From the NCBI GenBank assembly GCA_013339895.1, contig JABACO010000011.1, positions 2,309,746-2,373,745 on the forward strand: a stretch of DNA of 64,000 bases, written 5' to 3'. A model generated the notes under the pieces. The model was not told the DNA's origin. It ran no database searches and saw nothing but the letters and a program-made list of their open reading frames with translations. How positions within the stretch are numbered: position 1 is the first letter of the stretch; the number at the start of each line of letters is the position of its first letter. Below, one piece after another: positions 46,308 to 58,589 of the stretch. Source of the stretch: Ephydatia muelleri (Eukaryota; Porifera; Demospongiae; Spongillida; Spongillidae). The translations under genes and the position numbers were made by a program.

Positions 46308-46393
46308 ACATTCCGTCGCACTGGAACCATTTCTCACGACTTCCCTCTGTACGTGATGTCATACACGTACAGTTGGGTCTGGGTACGAGACTA
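46308..46393. repeat. Inverted repeat flank (right), supplies an exon border
   Basis: Inverse of 44345-44447 (GAACCATTTCTCACGAC, CCCTCTGTACGTGATGTC, GGGTCTGGGTACGAGACT). It lies 120-200 bp upstream of the RecQ-like start. The AG of ACACGTACAG within it is in the right phase to be the acceptor of the exon at 46373. Confidence 0.6.
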
Positions 46394-47271
46394 ACTATCG
46401 ATCGATATATCAGCGTGTTGAATGCTTTGCTGGACCGTGTATTGACCCAACCCGAGAATGACCAGGCCTCAAGTAGCAAAACACCCTTTTCTAGGAATGA
46501 GATGATGTTGGATTCTGCAGGTTAGTTGGATAGATATATACATGTACGTTCGGTTATACAAAATTGGGTTTACTAACTTTCTAAGGGATCTATACGGGAG
46601 ACGAAGACGCCAGTGACCAAAACCTCCTTGTGGTCGAGCGTAAGACCTTCAAGAGTCTTTGTTCGGGCCTTGTCCAGCAGTGTGGCTGTCTCTCCAACCC
46701 ATCTTGGACTATAGCTTCTTTCATAGAGGTATGAGTACCGTAAGTAGTTCTGTTCAATGCTCTGTATAAAACTCATTTACTACTCACTTAGAAGAAACAT
46801 GTAGCTAGGGTCCAGTCTGTTTGCCCACACTGCAAGCAGTCACGTGTCTGGGCTAATTGCAGAGTGCTGTCTGGTCATTACCTTGCTAATCAGAAGTAAG
46901 AGTACCATTTGGATTTAGTAATATCAATGTAAATGTGATTCTTTTTGCAGACTGGTCCATGCTTTCACCTGTGCTGGCATGTTGCCACGCCAGTACATGA
47001 ATTTCTCTTTATTTGCTGGTATAGGTGTAGTCAAGCAGAAATACATCAGCTCAGGTGGGGGCTGAGATGATTGATTTATATTATTTTACATCTTGTTGTA
47101 TGTAATCCATGTTCATTCAGTTTATCTGAACAAACTGTACCAGCAAGTGGTGGCAGATGTAGCAGAAGAGCCCATGAAAGCTGCTGTTGAATGTGGGAAG
47201 GAAAGCCCTCACCATGCTACAAGTGGAGAGGTTAGAGTGCCACATTAAAAAAAAAGTTTATTTTTATATTT

Positions 47272-48926
47272 ACTATATGGGTCAGTTTCCGAGAAAATGA
47301 GCCTTCGCTATATATATAAAAGTTATAAAAATCATTCACGTTTGAATCGCTATAACTTCCGAACGGTACACGCCATCAACATCCTATTTTCAACACTTCA
47401 TACCACACCATTTCTCTATGGCAGAATATGTTTTGGGGTCTTGCACTTGCTCCTTGCCAGTATTGCAACGTTCGATACCCCACCGGGTTCAAACCCGCCA
47501 TAACTTTCTGTAGAGTAATCAAATCGCTTCAAATTCGGTTTGTAGGTGGAGAGGTCCTATATCTATCTATTTGTTCTGTTCGTTAATTTTTATGCAATCC
47601 GTTACGGAGATACAGTTGAACAAACTACGTGCACATTTTCGCGCTCGTTTCGCGCCAATGATTTGGGCAAATTGCGCTCCGCTCAATGTATGGGGAGGCG
47701 GGGATTATTACATTGGCGCGAATCAAGCGGGAAAACGTGCACGTAGTTTATTCAACTGTATCTCCGTAATAGATGGCATAAAAATTAACGAACAGAACAA
47801 ATCGATAGGTATAATAGGACCTCTCTATCTACATACCGAATTTGAAGCGATTTGATTACTCCTGCCGAAAGTTATGACGGGTTCATACCTTGTGGGGTAT
47901 CGGACGTTGCAATACAGGCACGGAGCAAGTGCAAGACCCCAAAAAGTATTTTACCGTAGAGAAATGGTGTAGTATGAAGTGTTGAAAATAGGAAGTCAAT
48001 GGCGTGTACCGTTCGGAAGTTATAGCGATTCAAACGTGAATGATTTTTATAACTTTTATATATGGGACAGTTTCCGAGAAAACTTCCTATGTTTTATAAC
48101 ATTATAAAATAATCGAGTTATAACGTTTGAATCGCTATAAAGTCCGAACGGTAAAGGCTATCGACTTCCTATTTTCATGACTTCATACTACACCATTTCT
48201 CTATGGTGAAATACATTTTGGTATCTTGCACTTGCTCCGTGCCAGCATTGCAACGTTCTATACCCCACCTGGTTCAAACCCAACATAACTTTCTGTAGGA
48301 GTAATCAAATCGCTTCAAATTCGGTTTGTAGATAGAGAGGTCCTATACCTATCTACCTATTCTGTTCGTTAATTTTTATGCCATCCGTTACGGAGATACA
48401 GTTGAACAAACTACGTGCACTTTTTCCCGCTCGATTCGCGCCAATGATTTGGGCAAATCGCGTCCCGCTCAATGTATGGGAGGCGGTGATTATATCACTG
48501 GCGCGTATCGAGCGGGAAAAAGTGCACATAGTTTGATCAACTGTATCTCCGTAACGGATAGTATAAAAATTAACGAACAGAACAAATAGATAGGTATAGG
48601 ACCTCACTATCTACAAACCGAATTTGAAGCAATTTGATTACTCCTACAGAAAGTTATGTTGGGTTTGAACCAGGTGGGGTATCAAACGTTGCAATGCTGG
48701 TATGGAGCAAGTGCAAGACACCAAAATGTACTTCACCATAGAGCAATGGTGTAGTATGAAGTGTTGAAAATAGGAAGCCTATAACCTTTACCATTCGGAC
48801 TATATAGCGATTCAAATGTTATAACACAATTATTTTATATTGCTATAAAACATAGGAAGTTTTCTCGGAAACTGTCCCATATATATATAGCGAAGGCTCA
48901 TTTTCTCGGAAACTGACCCATATAGT
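47272..48926. mobile_element. Long foldback element (two tandem hairpins)
   Basis: Outer termini are inverted copies beginning TATATGGGTCAGTTTCCGAG (47275 and 48923). Inside are two successive large palindromes (about 47320-48060 and 48062-48880), each with arms containing CGTTTGAATCGCTATAA, TTTCTCTATGG and GCTTCAAATTCGGTTTGTA. It fills an intron of the transposase-like gene. The only suitable AG before the next exon (CCCATATAG at 48917-48925) lies in the element terminus. A third hairpin of the same family lies at 59537-60086. No protein encoded; a target TA or TATA is likely. Confidence 0.8.
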
Positions 48927-49870
48927 GGGTTATAACTGATGCACGTCACGATTCTCTACGTCAAATGCATACCACTCAACGGTACCTTGTCTGGCTGGAA
49001 GGTATGCACATAAGTTCTAAATGCCCGTGTTTATCAGCATATCGTCCATTTCAGTACACATAGGATTGTTGGAATTTCCACTCTTTCCAGACAGCAGCAC
49101 AGAGTTGTTCAGACCAGGGAGGTGGCATGCACTAAGATAGTCTTGCCTCAAGTTATTGCCCGAGGTTTGCTCTTGTGTCCCAACTTTTTACAATTTCACG
49201 TTTTCTTTCTAACAAAGGGTTAAACATCACAGAGGTAGCCCATGACTACCAGGCTACTATAAAGCAGAAGGTACAACAACTCGGGGTGGTCAATTCCTAC
49301 GACACTTGGTATGGTAAGGTATCTATTGGTTTTCAGTGATGAATTGATTGGAGTTATTGCAGGCACTAAGAATGTGGCGAAGCAGTTGCGTCATATCTGT
49401 GCCGGTACGGTCCGTACAAGGGATAGGACGTGGTTCACTGAACTTTCTGATAAGGGTATGTACTTTCCGGACATATTGATTAAAAATGGAATATCTGGCT
49501 ATTCAGCAAGGTGCACTTGTATTGGTGCATGAGGAACTGAGGTGGCAACCCTGACCGTCTACGTGCAATGATCATGAACATCAGCAAGCACTTTCAGGTT
49601 TGTATTTACATAGTGGGTGGGTGTGCATGTGTGTATGTCTGTGTATGTGATGTGAATGTGTGTGATTGTGTGTCTTTTATGTGCATTAGTGCATTCCATA
49701 TGTGATATGCGTCCCTGTCTGTGATTCAGGGTGATCACCAAAGTTGCTATTCTGAGAGTCCCTGTCAACAGCCAGGTTACGTTCCACAAAGGAGCCTCTC
49801 ACTATGCCGGCAGCCATTAGTGCATATGAGGCTACACTAAGTGCCAAATTTAGCATGACTGGATTTCGAT

Positions 49871-50503
49871 CGCCTTTAGATCATTCCTATCTATATACCT
49901 TGGAATTTGCATCTCTTATATACCCAAACGATCGGTATGCGTTGGGCCTGTGCACGGCTTGTTATACTTGTGTTGTAACACATTGTACATGTAAATATAC
50001 CGTGCAAAATAAAAAACAAAACAACAAAATGACAAAAACTTTTGAAAGCCCTGACTCCAGCGGTCTCATTCACTGGAAATCAAAAACCACATCTCCACGT
50101 GCTGAAATTTGTTAGCAGGAGGTTTTCTGTGATATATGTCTTCCGAACCTAGCGCCGTTCCTAGAATAAAGGTAAGGTTATGTTGTCAGGCATACGATTC
50201 AGCAAAACGAATTAGTAAAACAAGTAACACAGGTAATATAGAGCAATGCAATTAGTAAACAAGCCAGTATATAGACATACACAAGCCAGAATCAGCCACA
50301 TTCTACTCATCTGTGGTTCAATTGTACCAGTGATCAACCACATTCCTACACACTCATTTATGCAAGGTTGTAGTTGAATGCCTGCCTGCGGCCTTTGTGG
50401 CTGACCTAAGCATTTTTTGTAGATGAGGGTTTTTCAAAGTTGCCCCAACCAGTTTGTAGTTCTTTGTCACATGCGCACGTGAGAATTGACCTTCGAGCCA
50501 CGC
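49871..50503. other. No recognisable gene
   Basis: AT-rich sequence; a short frame 49804-50115 continues from the last transposase-like exon but has no recognised end. Nothing else supported. Confidence 0.4.
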
Positions 50504-50807
50504 TCACCTTTGAAACTCACGTAAAGCCTCACAGAGCTTGTAACTGTGATCTCCAGTAAAAACTGAAACACAATGCAAGTATGTTTCGAGAACAAATAAA
50601 CGCGCGCGATCGAGTACTAAGAAGTACTTGATTTGCCCGTCATAACAACGTATAAACGACGTAACCAGCAAGTGTGGGTGAGAGCTTACAAAACTACGCC
50701 ATTCTGAGAATGTTGAGCTCACGGGATTTCCGGTTGGATCCAAGCGCTTTTTATACGGGCGTTTGAGCACGGCCTGCGCCACTATTTACGTGGCGTCTCC
50801 TCCTTAG

Positions 50808-53677
50808 CAGGGCCGGCGCCGCAGGTCCGGTTGCACGGTTTTAACCGGACTAACTGAGGCCTTTTTAATTACATCATTGTATATTCTTGCATACGTCACT
50901 TCGCGTGCGCGCGCAATCCGTTATGCGTTAATTAGTACATGAACATGCTATTACTTTACACATGATCAGATGTGGCGACCAAAGTCTAATCTGTTACATC
51001 TATATCAGCATGTTATTAGCTATACATGTATAATAAAGTTAACAGCATTCAGTAAAAAATGGCTACTGTTGTCAATGTGCGAGATTCGATTCCCAGCTTA
51101 CCTGATGAGCCCCACCATCCTAAATCCTTTGCTTTTCCGAAGCGAAGCTTTGGAAAGACAAAACCTGTTTTTTGCTCAGCAAAGAGCCAGTGGTTCGATA
51201 CTTGGCCTTTTCTCCATTACGATGAAGGACAAGATGTGATGTTCTGCCACACTTGTGTCACTGCCTTTAAGCTGGGCAGAATTAAGTCAAGTAAAAACGC
51301 TGCAACTGCATTTGTAAGTTTATACGCGAGCAAGCAATATGGTCGTGCTTAGTGAGTGACAAATGTTTTTGTGTCTCAGGTAACTTCAGGATTTTGTAAC
51401 TGGAAAGATGCCACTGTTGCTTTCAGTAAGCATCTCCAGTCCAAGTCTCACATCGAAGCAGTTGAAGCCGTCATTACACTTCCGAAACAAACAAAGGATG
51501 TTGGCGCGCAGCTTAGTATTGCTCACAAAGCAGAGAAGGAGGAGGCAAGGGACATGTGCAGATTATTCTGTCAAGTGTTCGCTTCCTTGCCAGGCAAGGA
51601 CTGGCCCTTTGTGGTGATGGCAGCGATGTGTCCTCTAACCTCACTCAGCTTCTTCATGTGAGAGCTGAAGGCAATCCAAAAATGCTACAGTGGATTACCA
51701 AAAAGGCTTGCAAACATATGCATCATGATAATCAAAATGAGATGCTAGAGCTTATGGCTCATCAAGTGCTGAGAAGAATTCTTGATGATACACACACGAC
51801 ACCTCTCCTTTCCTTGCTGTGATGGTAGATGAAACCAGGGATCAATCTAACAAGGAGCAGCTGACCTTAGTTCTGAGATGGGTTAGTGATGACTTCACTG
51901 TTTCAGAAGAGTTTGTAGGGCTATACTACCTGTCAGTGATAGGTGCTCAGAGCATTGTGGATGCCATAAAAGATGCCTTTTTGCGGTTCCAGATACCTTT
52001 CACAAAGCTTCGTGGTCAGTGCTTTGTTATTGTATCGTTAACAGCTAGGTTGCATAACAAAGGTACCTAAAATGAAGGACTGTCTGGACACCTGTTACGA
52101 AATAGTGAAGCTGATTAAGTTTTCACCAAAACGAGAGGCCATGTTATCTCAACTTAAGGAAGAGATGGGTAGTGATGCTCCAGGAGTTAGAACCCTTTGC
52201 CCAACAAGGTGGACTGTTCGTCTATATAGTATTCTTGCCAATTACGACCACATTTTGCTGCTATGGGAGACTGGGGTGCATGAAACATCTAACACAGAGA
52301 TGAATTAATTATATATATAAAGGCAAGGATTCTGGGGGTGCGGAGTCAAATGCAGTCCTTCAACTTTCTTTTCTGCATTGTCTTGTCTGAGATGATTTTG
52401 CGGCATACTGACAAGCTTAGTAAGACACTACAGCAGCCAAACCTATCCAGCATTGAAGGGCATTATATAGCGATGTTAACTGTAAAAACCCTTGAAGGTT
52501 TGCAAAATGAAAATGACTTTGAGCTGTTTTGGCAGAAGATTGAAAAAATGAGGGTGCAGTTTGATATTGATGAGCCATTGCTACCAAGGAAGCGAAAGGT
52601 ATCACAGCGATTTGAAACAGGCATTGCTCCGGCTGAGTTTGCTACATCTACTAAGGATGAATACCGTCGAGTGTTTTTCGAATGTTTTGACCTGGCAGTG
52701 ATGAGCATCCGCAGCAGATTTGACCAAAAAGGCTTCAAAACCTTCTTCAACGTGGAACAACTTTTTTTTAAGGCATGCAAAGGCCAGAATTATGAAGAGG
52801 AGCTTGATTTCGTGTGTAACTTTTTTACAAATGATTTCAACAAAATAGAGCTTGCGGCTGAACTCTTAACCCTACGTACACTTTATGGTACAGAAATAGC
52901 TGCAGATGAGAAACCATCAGTCAATTCCATCAAGACAGCACTTTTAGCACTAAACACAATGCAGCGAAAGCTGCTTGGCGCTGTTGTGAGGCTGTTTCAA
53001 CTATTAGTCACCCTACCAGCAACTAATGCTACATCGGAGCGATCATTCAGTGCATTGCGTAGGATCAAATCATATCTGAGGAGTACAATGTCACAGGTCA
53101 GGTTAAACCACCTTATGATACTACATTATCATCAAGAAATGACGGACAGACTTGATTTGAAGTGCATTGACAATGAATACATAATGAAGAACGAGTCACG
53201 TTTGCTACCTTTCCCCTATGATCTTTCTTTATAACAGCTATAGTTAACTCACGCAACTATACATGCATGCACTGACTTTGTTTATGCATGCACTCGCTGT
53301 TTGATGTTCTTTGCAAAAATTAAATCATAATGCAATGTCTACATAAGAAATATAACGCGTCTAAAAAACTATCTCAAAAGTCATCGATATCGCGCGCCGC
53401 GCGCGACATATTGCTGACTTGGGCGGCGCGGAAATTTGTTTCATTTATTGGATAGATTAAATAACACGCAAAACTTCGCGCGCGCTAAGATATTTCTGCC
53501 TCCGTTATGTTGGCGTAAGTCTTGCAGGGTTATACAACGCAAAAACCTATAGCTTCTGGGGCGGAGCTCCAGACCCCGATGGGGGAGCTTACAGCGCTCC
53601 CCCATACCCCCTAGCTGGGCTGGTTTGGGTCACTACTGTACAACCGGACCACTCTTTATACCGCGGCGCCGGCCCTG
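50808..53677. mobile_element. hAT DNA transposon, 2870 bp
   Basis: Terminal inverted repeats CAGGGCCGGCGCCGC at 50808 and at 53677 (reverse-complemented), followed by a shared CCGGTTG motif a little further in. CAGGGCCGGC-type ends are typical of hAT elements. It encloses a ZMYM1-like hAT transposase. The flanking octamers (CTCCTTAG and TTAAATAA) do not match, so the expected 8 bp duplication is absent or decayed. Confidence 0.8.
51059..53234 (+). pseudogene. hAT transposase (ZMYM1-like), damaged
   Basis: Plus strand. Exon 51059-51313 and the block from 51380 encode a TTF-type zinc finger (WPFLHYDEGQDVMFCHTC; FCNWKDATVAFSKHLQSKSH). The DUF4371-like region follows (GDGSD; VMVDETRDQSNKEQ; LRGQC) but frames slip near 51555 and 51810, and the region after LRGQC is missing its usual SNM/HCxAH segment. 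52072-52308 encodes PTRWTVRLYSILANY. 52338-53234 is a long intact C-terminal part (298 codons) ending with the hAT dimerisation motif (ATSERSFSALRRIKSYLRST). With two slips, an internal deletion and a break before 52338, it should be inactive. It is coded on the plus strand of the hAT element. Confidence 0.85.
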
Positions 53678-54540
53678 TTAAATAAGGTGCGGTTGCATAA
53701 TGGATGTACCACGAAACTCAGTTTTCGTGCGTAGTTCATTGATTATGCAACCCACAATGAGAGGTATGCAAACCTGCACGAACGAGGGCGGGTTCAAAGA
53801 TGGCTGTATTATGTTCAAAAATTGTTTAGGCCTACTAAATAACCGTATCGCATTTTTGTAAACTGCTTATATTATGATCATGCATATATAAAAACGTCGG
53901 AATTTTTTGCACAATATTAGTTAACCACTTCCAGCAGAGATAGAGCTTCAAACGACATGCTTTTAGTACCAAGAAAGTTCATATCACTATAAATGTACCA
54001 GGTACTGAAATACAGGTTAGCAAAGTTTGAAAGTTTACCATATGGAGAAATGGCCCATACATAGGCGGTCATCTTGCTTTTTGTTTTCAAATTGAATTTC
54101 AAACACGTTTATAATTTACGATAAATCAGATTGATTGTGATTCTGTGCTTTATAAGATTATACCATTAACCATTCGTAAACTACAATCAAGACAAAAATT
54201 TAATTTCTACCGCGCATAATTTATTCATAAACGAAGTAGTCATTACGTAATACCTTGCGTCATCTAAGAATAAAGCTATAATTATTAAAATTATGTCGGC
54301 GCGCGGCTAGCTAGTGGGGGTTAACTTCAATGTCTGTAACGTAACTATCAATACAATTTGAATTACAATTATAATTGAACCGATGCATTAATGCGTCACT
54401 TGCACTGGAGATGTGGAGGTACAATGATGCATGCAGGGATCGAACTACGTATGCCCTTCATGCTTTCATCTTCTGAGACGCAGGTGTATACTATGTGAAT
54501 TTAGTAGCGTAGGGTGTGTTCGGCAGTGGGTAGTGTTCGG
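53678..54540. other. No gene recognised; repeat shared with 43870-43960
   Basis: The minus-strand stretch 53917-54010 encodes YSDMNFLGTKSMSFEALSLL, similar to a plus-strand stretch at 43880-43950 just outside the silicatein palindrome. This is a dispersed repeat of unknown class. Otherwise AT-rich with nothing supported. Confidence 0.45.
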
Positions 54541-54559
54541 CCCTACAGGTATGTGCATA

Positions 54560-54920
54560 TCTTGGAAGGAGTAGATATGGCCTTCTCTCTATACTAGTAC
54601 AGTTGGCCATCTCTCTATAATTGTGCACATCTACCTGTACTATAACCAGTGGTAGCCTTCTCCCTTTACTCTCGAACCGTTAATTGCCCGTCTCCTTAAA
54701 CTGTTGGTCATCTTCCTTTATTGTTAGACTGGTGGCCTTCTCCCTGTACTGCTGATCTTCTCCCTATATTGTTCGCCTTTGTCTTTATACTTTTGGCCTT
54801 ATACTGTTGGCCTTCTCCCTATATACTATTGGCCTTCTCCCTATTCTGTTGGCATTCTCCCTATTCTGTTGGCCTTGTTGAGTGTGGATATGGTATACTG
54901 TTGGCCTTCTCCCTGGGTTA
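54560..54920. repeat. Minisatellite, about 20 bp unit (TTGGCCTTCTCCCTATACTG)
   Basis: More than ten degenerate units of roughly 17-24 bp built on GGCCTTCTCCCTATACTGTT. Homogeneous in the second half (54720-54920), more divergent before. It precedes the FN3 remnants. Confidence 0.8.
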
Positions 54921-54979
54921 TTCAAATTAGGGGCAAACCAGGGGGTGGATAGGGGGTGGGAGCGGTAAATCCCTGCCCT

Positions 54980-55362
54980 GTCCAATACCATACACTGTAT
55001 ATGAACTACAACTGTTTACACTGGTACAGGCCTGCACATCCGGTGGGTGTGGCCAAAGCAACTCCTGCAGCTTGAAGATATTACAAGCCATGCCCACATC
55101 CCAGGCTGCTCCCAATGTTACTGCTCTGAACGCTGTGACTGCACTGTCCAATACTGCTGATCCAGTATGATGTGTGGGATGGGGGGGGGGGGCACCTTTC
55201 TTGGGGAAACCCCACCCTTTTGGAAGTGTTTGATCTCCGATTATTATATATACCCCACCCATTTATTGTGACCACCACTTGTATTTGTCCCGCTCACGCC
55301 GCATGCTGTGTAAGTACATGTAGGTGCCACACCCCCTGTATTGCAATGAAAATCAATGTGAG

Positions 55363-55407
<45 letters not shown>

Positions 55408-55808
55408 CATATGTATTCATGCATACTCACATACATGTACATGTATATGCACACTGTCGTGTGTGTGTGTGTGTATTTGTGTATGGTTGTCACATCTTGG
55501 TCCCTTTCACAGCACCATTGGGGGTTCCAAGCCCTCAGCTTCTGGCACTCTCCTCTTCCTCTGTCAATGTGATGTAGTTGAACCCCTCAGTTCCCAATGG
55601 GATCATCACAGCCTGCAATGTGTAAGCTGTTTCCGTACTGGGGAATGTCCTTCTCACTACCTCCAGTGTTCCATGGTACATAACCTGCAGCCGTCAACGC
55701 AGTACAGCTTTGTGGAAGCAGCATGCACCACAGCTGGATGTCAGACTGGTGGTGTTGCCAATGTCACAACACTGGATAGTGGTATGTATACGTTGTGTAT
55801 GTGGACCA

Positions 55809-55881
<73 letters not shown>

Positions 55882-57270
55882 GCGTGCACGTGTGTGTGCG
55901 TGTGTGTGGGTGTGTGTTGTTTGTGTGTGTGTGTTGTGTATGTTGTGTGTGTTGTGGGTGTGTGGGTGTGTATTTACATGTATGTGTGTGGATGTTGTTT
56001 GTGTTGCAGGTACATGTACGTGTGTATGATTTGGTGTTGTAGGTACATGTTTTATGGCCTTCTCTTCTTGCCTTGTGTAAAGAAAATGGCAGTCATCATT
56101 CAGTTTGTACACTTAGCAGACACAAGCAGCATTTGCATGCATGTGTGCCATGTGCACATGATGTGTGTGTGGGTTATGTGTTTTGTATTCAACAAAGCCC
56201 CAAGTGGTCATTGACAACCACTTTGTATCTTTCTCATACCCTTAGCACCTGTGGGCCAAGCTCCCCCCTCATCCTCAATACCACATTCTCTTCCATGTCC
56301 CTCCAATGGAATGCTCCCCTCCAACCCGACTATGTCATCACTGCCTAACCTTGCACCATCGAGTCCCCAGCCTTAAGTCCCAGTCAGAGATGTGGGCACC
56401 TCCTTCGACAGTAGGGGCCTGGCTACATTCAGCGGGCACATGTTCCTTTGTGGTTTTATTAACCAGGCCACAGTCCAGTTCCATGCCTACAACCCCAGCG
56501 GCATTCTCTTCTACCAGATCAACAGTGTAATAACTGACTTCCTGGGGGTGAAGATGCATGGCGGGTTGCCATGGTTAATATTTGATGTGGGCTCTGGACC
56601 AGCTGTCGTTGGATCCAACAGTACCAGAACCTTCATTGATGGTCAGTGGCACACTGTGAGCTTCAGAACTCATCAGTCATGTTGAGCTTGTACGTCAGTG
56701 CGAGTGTGGTACAGTCCCCTCCTGTGGGCAGTAACCTCTGTGATGGCCAGGGGCACGTGGTACTGTTTGAGCAGGCCTCCAATACCTTCTACGTCACCGT
56801 GGATACGGTGCACGCGGCGGCCATCACTGACGTGATTGTCCCACTGCTGATCATGAAAGTCTACTTTGAGGGATTTCCCAGCACACGAGCAGATATGGCA
56901 TTGCAACCCCTTACAGCATGTGTCTTATCCCCTCCTGAATGGTACCTCGGTGTGCGTGATTGTGTGTGTGTGCGTGTGTATGTGTGTGTCACTGACTGTG
57001 TATACATTTACATGTATGTGTGATGTCATTGTGTGCATGCATGTGATGTCATCCTCTTTCCCCTCCTTCCCCCAGCACCGGATGGATTTGATGCTGTGTC
57101 GGTGCAGAATGTGGGCTCCACCTACATCATTGTGTCTTGGGACTTGCCAACTCACAGTAATGGCATCCTCATCAACTTCAGTTTGTATTGCAATGGTGCT
57201 CTGGCGGGTGTCCTGCCCCTTACTGTGATCAGCTACAACACCACTGGCCCCTTCACTTCTACATGTACAT
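54980..57270 (+). pseudogene. Usherin-like FN3/LamG receptor gene remnants
   Basis: Series of extracellular domain pieces on the plus strand. About 54985-55165: FN3 end (LVQACTSGGCGQ, APNVTALNAV). 55538-55781: FN3 between an AG acceptor and GT donor (LALSSSSVNV, PNGIITA, then in another frame LQPSTQYSFVEAACTTAGC). About 56247-56345: FN3 start (TTFSSMSLQWNAPLQP). 56385-56686: LamG (LATFSGHMFLCGFINQ, SGILFYQ, DGQWHTVSF). 56690-56930: second LamG-like piece (LCDGQGHVVLFEQ, YFEGFPSTRADM). 57076-57270: FN3 (VSWDLPTHSNGILINFSLYCNG). Alternation of FN3 with LamG and the CTTAGC/ACTSGGC ends resemble usherin. Each domain has frame slips or stops, so the copy looks decayed. TG and CCCT microsatellites occupy the introns. 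Confidence 0.6.
55365..55404. repeat. (GT)n microsatellite
   Basis: About 20 GT units in an intron-like stretch of the FN3/LamG remnants; a longer one occupies 55808-55960. Confidence 0.95.
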
Positions 57271-57539
57271 GTATGTCTTCTCTGCTACTGTGTGCAACAT
57301 GCGCAAATAACAGTGTGCATGGTACATGTGTATGATCTGTGCTCAGTACGTTATCTGCTGGACAGGTCCTCCAGTCACGCCCGCAGGCACTGCACTCCAG
57401 TTGGAACATGGTGTTGGGCGTCATCAGTGCTGCAGCCAGCCTGCCCAGGTACATTGTGTACACTTCAATCACTTAGTTTGTGTTCCATCTTTCTTTGCTC
57501 TTATCCCTCTCTCCTCCTTCCTTTCTTTCTCTCCTGTCT

Positions 57540-57800
57540 CACCTACTCCCTCCCTCCCTCACTTTCTCACTCCCTCCCCCCTCCCCCTCCCCCTTCCCTC
57601 CCCCCTTCATCTCCCCCTCCCCCCTCCCTCCCTCCCCCTCCCTCCCCCTCCCTCCTCCCTCCCTCCCCCTCCCTCCCTCTCCCCTCCCTCCCTCCCCCCT
57701 CCCTCCCTCCCTCCCCCTCCCTCCCTCCCCCTCCCTCCCTCCCTCACCCTCCCTCCCTCCCTCACCCTCCCTCCCTCCCTCACTCCCTCTCTCCTGTCCT
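57540..57800. repeat. (CCCT)n polypyrimidine tract
   Basis: Long C/T-only tract built from CCTCCCTCC units. It produces Pro/Ser/Leu-rich open frames on the plus strand and Gly/Glu-rich ones on the minus strand, which I reject as genes. Confidence 0.95.
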
Positions 57801-58183
57801 CCTGTAGTCATGTACATGTACACCAGCAGGGACATCTCTGGCGAAATTACACATACCATTTATCCTCCCTGTACTGACTTGTTGGAGTCATGAATGTTTG
57901 GGGCAGTATGCTCCACTAGCAGAGAGGAGAGTTGTAGGAGAAGGGTGTAGTGTAGCCATGTACTATTAGCGTTGATATGGTATACTCAGTACTTCGTTGT
58001 TTATGTTGGCCTTGGGGCCTGACCACTACCACAAAACCCACAAGGGCAGTCCAAGGTGTACACAACCATTGTCCTGGCTAAAATGAATACCCATCTTGTG
58101 AGCTGTGTATACTTACCTTCACTTGATTGGCAGATAGTGTGGCAGATACCTTTACATGAAGATTGGATTTCTTGTGAAGGAGG

Positions 58184-58231
<48 letters not shown>

Positions 58232-58472
58232 TGTAAGTGGTAATGCCTGTGGTTATCTTATCTCACATCCATGGGAGGAGCTACACCTCTATGTAATGTT
58301 ATCTGTGTACATGTACTGTAGGCACAAGCGCTTCCATACACTCTTTGACTTGTTGAAATATGGGTTGATGTCGAAGTACAATGTAATGTGCTCTTCCCTA
58401 GACCCTATGGAGGAGCTTACAGCCACTCCCCCATACCCCAGCTAGAGCAGGATGTTGGCATGGGTCATTTGT

Positions 58473-58475
<3 letters not shown>

Positions 58476-58508
<33 letters not shown>

Positions 58509-58509
58509 T
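58476..58509. repeat. Poly-C tract
   Basis: Roughly 33 consecutive C. Possible assembly or sequencing weak point. Confidence 0.95.
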
Positions 58510-58589
58510 TCCACAAACTGGAAATCACTGAAATTGGATGTACTCTCTTGTCAGGATCAGCTGAACAGGATGCCCTTACAATGAAAGAG

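Larger units (their letters stand above)
44520..49870 (+). pseudogene. Multi-exon transposase-like gene with N-terminal Cys-rich finger, decayed
   Basis: Exons on GT/AG borders: 44520-44861 (zinc-finger-like CKVCRTS, CREG, CGYVCKKC), 46373-46520, 46586-46728, 46792-46895 (VCPHCKQSRVWANCRVLSGH), 46951-47054, 47121-47230, 48926-49001 (VITDARHDS), 49055-49164 (HRIVGISTLSRQ), 49218-49313 (LNITEVAHDYQATI), 49363-49455 (TKNVAKQLRH, RTWFTELSDK), then about 49510-49600 and 49730-49870. Acidic residues in TDARHD, VAHD and ELSD look like a DDE/DDD-type nuclease core. The pattern matches a large multi-copy family of uncharacterised invertebrate genes that I take to be transposon-derived. A one-base slip in the 48926 exon and an in-frame TGA near 49535 (where Cys is expected) indicate decay. 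A RecQ-like gene sits antisense in its first intron. Confidence 0.55.

Noticed and set aside
50504..50782. 92-codon minus-strand frame next to the hAT element
   Set aside because: Starts at GTG, no recognisable domain, partly in sequence adjoining the TIR; too little to call a gene.
57292..57893. Pro/Ser-rich open frames of up to 183 codons
   Set aside because: All come from the CCCT polypyrimidine tract; all three frames are open for the same trivial reason.
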